Below, piece after piece: positions 7,114 to 10,000 of a stretch of 10,000 bases of DNA. Source of the DNA: Nitrospira sp. Its GTDB lineage: Bacteria > Nitrospirota > Nitrospiria > Nitrospirales > Nitrospiraceae. The notes under the pieces are model-generated. The model was not told the DNA's origin and made no database searches. It was given only the letters and a program-made list of their open reading frames with translations. Both the position numbers and the translations under genes were made by a program. The first letter of the stretch is position 1; each line of letters opens with the position of its first letter. The stretch spans positions 1-10,000 of the forward strand of contig JAIWOH010000085.1 in assembly GCA_020216985.1 (NCBI GenBank). Direction: 5' to 3'.

Positions 7114-8025
7114 TTACACAAGTTTCTCCGGCACTAGGCGCTGCTTCTGTGTCATGGCCATCTTGAGGGATGTGACGAACTTCGCCACCTGCTCGACCAT
7201 GTCCGAGGCCTGGCGGCATTCTTCGATCCGCCGCACGACCGCCGAACCAACGATCACGCCATCGGCAAAATGTGAGACCTGGGCCGCGTCATTCGGGGTC
7301 GCCACACCGAAGCCGACGGCGATCGGCGCGCTCGCCACCTTTCTGATTTTTTCGACGTTCTGAGCGACGTCGGCCACGTCGGTGAGTTTCGATCCGGTAA
7401 TTCCTGTGAGTGACACATAATAGACGAATCCGTGAGACTGCCGTGCGACGAACGTTCGCCGATCCTTCGTGCTGGTGGGGGCCAGCAGAAAAATCAGCCG
7501 CAATCCGGCCTCCTCGGCCGGCCCCTTGAGCGGCCCAGCCTCGTCCGGAGGCATATCCGGCACGATCACCCCGTCGACGCCGGCGTCTGTGGCAGCCTGG
7601 CAGAAGGCCGCATAGCCCATGGCACAAATGGAATTGTAATACAGCATCAACACGATCGGAATGTTCGTGCGCTGCCGAAGGGACTTGACCATGGTGAGAA
7701 TCGATCGCAATGACACGCCGTTGCCGAGCGCCCGTTGGGCCGCCCGCTGAATGACCGGTCCGTCGGCGATGGGATCCGAAAACGGCACGCCCAGCTCGAT
7801 GACGTCGGCACCGGCCTGCTCCAGTGCCAATACCAGCTTTTCCGTTGCTTCAAGGCTCGGATCACCGGCCATAAGGTACACGATCAGCGCCTTCTTCTTT
7901 TCGTCTTTCAACCGTCGAAACGTCGCATCAAGTCGATTTGAATCAGGTCGCCCGTGAGAAGGACGGGGCTTGGGACGGGAGGATGGCCGCGCCCTCTTGG
8001 ATTGCGGATGCGAAGAGCCGATCAC
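7114..8025 (-). CDS. trpA: Tryptophan synthase alpha subunit
   Basis: TrpA cleaves indole-3-glycerol phosphate to indole and glyceraldehyde 3-phosphate. The indole is channelled to TrpB in the alpha2-beta2 complex in the cytoplasm. The product is a TIM barrel. The catalytic Glu is at 77 (DVIELGVPFSD) and the catalytic Asp at 88 (PFSDPIADGP). The flexible loop carries VSLTGITGSKL, and the phosphate site includes VGFGVATPNDAAQ and VIVGSAVVRR. The GTG start at 8025 is supported by AGGAAGG (8038-8032) six bases upstream, and no in-frame ATG lies closer to the conserved core. From this start the protein has 303 residues. That is about 30 more than typical, because of a Ser/Arg/Pro/Lys-rich leader before NRLDATFRRLK. 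The gene starts 18 nt after trpB and is the last in the operon. Confidence 0.96.
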   Translation of the reverse strand: MIGSSHPQSKRARPSSRPKPRPSHGRPDSNRLDATFRRLKDEKKKALIVYLMAGDPSLEATEKLVLALEQAGADVIELGVPFSDPIADGPVIQRAAQRALGNGVSLRSILTMVKSLRQRTNIPIVLMLYYNSICAMGYAAFCQAATDAGVDGVIVPDMPPDEAGPLKGPAEEAGLRLIFLLAPTSTKDRRTFVARQSHGFVYYVSLTGITGSKLTDVADVAQNVEKIRKVASAPIAVGFGVATPNDAAQVSHFADGVIVGSAVVRRIEECRQASDMVEQVAKFVTSLKMAMTQKQRLVPEKLV

Positions 8026-8031
8026 AAATCA

Positions 8032-8038
8032 CCTTCCT
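8032..8038 (-). promoter_or_regulatory. Ribosome binding site deciding the trpA start
   Basis: AGGAAGG on the minus strand ends six bases before the GTG at 8025. This normal spacing supports the GTG as the true start, and so supports translation of the unusual N-terminal extension of TrpA. Confidence 0.65.
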
Positions 8039-8043
8039 GCTTT

Positions 8044-9240
8044 TCAAAGCGCCACGCCGCGCATGCGGGCGATCTGCTGCACATCTTTGTCCCCGCGGCC
8101 CGAGAGATTCACGAGAACGATTTGGGATTTTTTCATCTTCGGCGCCAGCTTGACGACGTGCGCCACGGCGTGGGCGCTTTCCAGCGCGGGCATGATGCCC
8201 TCTTCACGCGTGAGCAAGTCGAAGGCTTCCAACGCTTCCTCGTCCGTCGCATGGGCGTATTCGATGCGCCCTTGGTCATGGTAGAAACTGTGCTCCGGTC
8301 CGACGGCGGCGTAGTCCAAGCCGGCCGAGACGGAATGGGTCAGGTTGATCTGTCCATCGTCGTCCTGGAGCAGATAGGTCATTGTGCCCTGCAACACTCC
8401 CGGTTTCCCGCCCGCGAAGCGCGCCGCGTGTTTGCCGCTCACGATGCCGACTCCCCCCGCCTCCACCCCGACCATCTTGACTTTCTCGTCTTTTAGAAAG
8501 GGATGGAAGAGGCCGATGGAATTGCTCCCTCCTCCCACGCAGGCCACAAGGTAATCGGGCAATTTGCCTTCCGCCGCCAGAATTTGTTTGCGCGCCTCGC
8601 GGCCGATCACGGACTGAAAATCTCGGATCATCATGGGATAGGGATGAGCGCCGAGCACCGAGCCGAGCACATAGTGCGTCGTCCGCACGTTCGTGGTCCA
8701 ATCGCGCATCGCTTCGCTGATGGCGTCCTTCAACGTACGGCTGCCCGTATCCACACCCGTCACGGTCGCCCCCAGCAGCCGCATGCGGAAGACGTTGAGC
8801 GCCTGCCGCTGCATGTCCTCCGTGCCCATGTAAATTTCGCACTGGAGCCCGAACATCGCGGCCGCCGTCGCGGTCGCCACCCCGTGCTGGCCCGCCCCCG
8901 TTTCGGCGATGACACGCGGTTTTTTCATCCGCAGGGCGAGCAGCGCCTGGCCGATGGCGTTGTTGATCTTGTGCGCCCCCGTATGGCACAAATCCTCGCG
9001 TTTCAGGTAGATTCTGGCTCCGCCCAACGTGGCGGTCAATCGATCGGCTCGGTACAGGCTCGTGGGGCGCCCGACGTAGTGTTTGAGATAATGGGCAAGC
9101 TCCGTTTGAAACCGCCGGTCTTTTTTGGCCTTCGCGTACTGAGCTTCCAGCTCGAGCAGCGCAGGCATCAGAGTTTCGGGCACGTAACGGCCCCCATAGG
9201 GACCGAACCGGCCATGGCGGTCCGGCAACGAGGCTGTCAT
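8044..9240 (-). CDS. trpB: Tryptophan synthase beta subunit
   Basis: PLP enzyme that condenses indole from TrpA with serine to make tryptophan. The 398-residue product has the normal length of a TrpB1-type subunit. The N-terminal signature is [17 protein letters not shown] (12-28). The PLP lysine is at 91 (HTGAHKINN). The catalytic Glu is at 113 (ETGAGQHG). The PLP-phosphate glycine loop is GGGSN (236-240), and LSGRGDKD (379-386) provides the serine near the pyridine nitrogen. The frame is open upstream to 9339 and an ATG lies at 9252. The ATG at 9240 has a Shine-Dalgarno sequence (GGAGAGG, 9250-9244) and gives the usual N-terminus, so I chose it. It is separated from trpF by 88 nt and followed by trpA after 18 nt. 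Confidence 0.97.
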   Translation of the reverse strand: MTASLPDRHGRFGPYGGRYVPETLMPALLELEAQYAKAKKDRRFQTELAHYLKHYVGRPTSLYRADRLTATLGGARIYLKREDLCHTGAHKINNAIGQALLALRMKKPRVIAETGAGQHGVATATAAAMFGLQCEIYMGTEDMQRQALNVFRMRLLGATVTGVDTGSRTLKDAISEAMRDWTTNVRTTHYVLGSVLGAHPYPMMIRDFQSVIGREARKQILAAEGKLPDYLVACVGGGSNSIGLFHPFLKDEKVKMVGVEAGGVGIVSGKHAARFAGGKPGVLQGTMTYLLQDDDGQINLTHSVSAGLDYAAVGPEHSFYHDQGRIEYAHATDEEALEAFDLLTREEGIMPALESAHAVAHVVKLAPKMKKSQIVLVNLSGRGDKDVQQIARMRGVAL

Positions 9241-9243
9241 CGA

Positions 9244-9250
9244 CCTCTCC
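9244..9250 (-). promoter_or_regulatory. Ribosome binding site deciding the trpB start
   Basis: GGAGAGG on the minus strand lies just before the ATG at 9240, with the GGAG core six bases away. The alternative ATG at 9252 has no such element in front of it and would destroy the spacing by including this site in the coding region. Confidence 0.6.
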
Positions 9251-9286
9251 ATTTGTTTGTCAGTAGGGGCGATAAAGCGCGCGACC

Positions 9287-9308
9287 CGTCGGCCGCGATC
9301 AACCGACG
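9287..9308 (-). other. Small inverted repeat in the trpF-trpB spacer
   Basis: CGTCGG (9287-9292) and CCGACG (9303-9308) can form a 6-bp stem with a 10-nt loop in the 88-nt gap. No T-run follows on the minus strand, so it is not a terminator. A TATACT box (9315-9310 on the minus strand) lies beside it without a good -35 partner. The gap could hold a weak internal promoter or an mRNA-stabilising hairpin, or it may have no function. I see no tryptophan-rich leader peptide. Confidence 0.3.
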
Positions 9309-9328
9309 CAGTATAGAGCCATGGGACC

Positions 9329-9955
9329 TTACGGCACAAGCTTCACTGCGTCGATGAACGATTTCACTTTGGCCGGGTCTTTCTTCCCCGGCCGCAATTC
9401 CACGCCGCTGCTGACGTCGACCCCATAAGGCCGGACCGATCGAACGGCGTCGGTCACGTTGTCCGGCGTCAGTCCGCCCGCCAGGAGAATCGGCGCCGTG
9501 CGGGCGATTTCAGCAGCCAAGGTCCAATCGACGGTCCGACCGGTCCCGCCGTAGGCCTGATCGGAAAACGCGTCGATGACGAACCCCCGCACCCCCGCTC
9601 GTCCATGGAATTCCGCCACCGCCAGCAGCGAACTCCGGTCCTTCAACCGAACGGCTTTGACGGCCGGCCGACCAAGCGCCTCGCAGTAGGACGTTGTCTC
9701 GTCTCCGTGCAGTTGGGCCAGGGCGAATCCGCAGTCGTCCATCAGTTTCCTGACAAGGTCGGCCTCCTCATTGACGAACACGCCGATCGGCACGACGAAC
9801 GGTGGGAGCGATGCCACGATGGCCCGCACCGTATCCGGCCTCACATAGCGAGGGCTCTGTCGATACATCACGAATCCCAGCGCATCGGCACCGGCCTCGA
9901 CCGCCACCCGCGCGTCTTCACCGTCGGTGATTCCGCAAATTTTGACCTTCACCAT
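9329..9955 (-). CDS. trpF: Phosphoribosylanthranilate isomerase
   Basis: Converts N-(5'-phosphoribosyl)anthranilate to CdRP, the third step from chorismate to tryptophan, in the cytoplasm. The 208-residue product is a complete monofunctional PRAI-type TIM barrel. The catalytic cysteine is at 7 in VKICGIT, and [12 protein letters not shown] (27-38) follows. The catalytic Asp is at 128 in [15 protein letters not shown]. The phosphate site is formed by [10 protein letters not shown] (158-167) and GVDVSSGVE (178-186). The ATG at 9955 gives the canonical [10 protein letters not shown] start. Only a weak GGGGA-type ribosome site precedes it. It is the first complete gene of the leftward trp run. 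Upstream frames end at 9980-9982 or overlap the trpF start (9949-9951). The previous gene, probably trpC, could use either, but only 45 bases are visible. Confidence 0.96.
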   Translation of the reverse strand: MVKVKICGITDGEDARVAVEAGADALGFVMYRQSPRYVRPDTVRAIVASLPPFVVPIGVFVNEEADLVRKLMDDCGFALAQLHGDETTSYCEALGRPAVKAVRLKDRSSLLAVAEFHGRAGVRGFVIDAFSDQAYGGTGRTVDWTLAAEIARTAPILLAGGLTPDNVTDAVRSVRPYGVDVSSGVELRPGKKDPAKVKSFIDAVKLVP

Positions 9956-10000
9956 GAATCGATCCCCGTTCCCTGTCGCTCATGCCGACCGTGAATCGTC

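Noticed and set aside
8503..9357. Plus-strand open frame (284 codons) antisense to trpB
   Set aside because: It lies entirely across the trpB coding region and its start. Its composition is His/Arg/Gly-rich with no recognisable domain.
9956..10000. 3' end of an upstream minus-strand gene (trpC?)
   Set aside because: Two frames could end here, one at 9980-9982 and one overlapping the trpF start. With only 45 bases, neither the frame nor the identity can be supported.

Overview
The window is bacterial chromosome, GC-rich and densely coded. It looks like a Gram-negative, diderm organism. The evidence is a lipoprotein-sorting ABC transporter (LolC/E plus LolD), a predicted outer-membrane beta-barrel, a predicted lipoprotein and a protein with a VPLPA/PEP-CTERM sorting tail. 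The mix of protein styles, and the lysS-lolC-lolD order, fit a Nitrospira-type member of Nitrospirota. That placement is inferred from the look of the proteins and was not checked by a search.

Left part (1-5326, + strand): five genes run head to tail: lysS, a lolC/E-family permease gene, lolD, a PorV/TraF-like outer-membrane barrel gene and a small lipoprotein gene. The first two junctions are 4-nt stop/start overlaps (GTGA, ATGA). The third has a 14-nt gap with a visible Shine-Dalgarno sequence. The fourth allows a TTGA overlap or starts about 20-60 nt later. The block reads as one transcription unit that joins lysyl-tRNA charging to envelope biogenesis. LolC/D extracts lipoproteins from the inner membrane, and the last gene encodes a likely lipoprotein.

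Middle part (5327-7113): about 790 bp have no convincing protein gene but contain several inverted repeats and one good minus-strand terminator. Next comes a minus-strand gene of visibly lower GC for a secreted 242-residue protein with a VPLPP C-terminal sorting signal. Its 272-bp upstream spacer holds a compact cluster of palindromes that resembles a REP-type element. This is the accessory part of the window.

Right part (7114-10000, - strand): trpF, trpB and trpA are transcribed leftward in that order and form the distal half of a tryptophan operon. TrpF makes CdRP. TrpA and TrpB form the tryptophan synthase complex, which completes the pathway. The upstream genes (probably trpC/trpD) lie beyond the right edge. 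TrpA carries an unusual basic N-terminal extension of about 30 residues.

I found no CRISPR array, tRNA, rRNA, phage or defence genes, or intact insertion sequence. Most of the window is ordinary housekeeping DNA. The items worth a second look are the REP-like palindrome cluster, the structured gene-free stretch, the orphan CTERM gene and the TrpA extension. No clearly novel system is visible.
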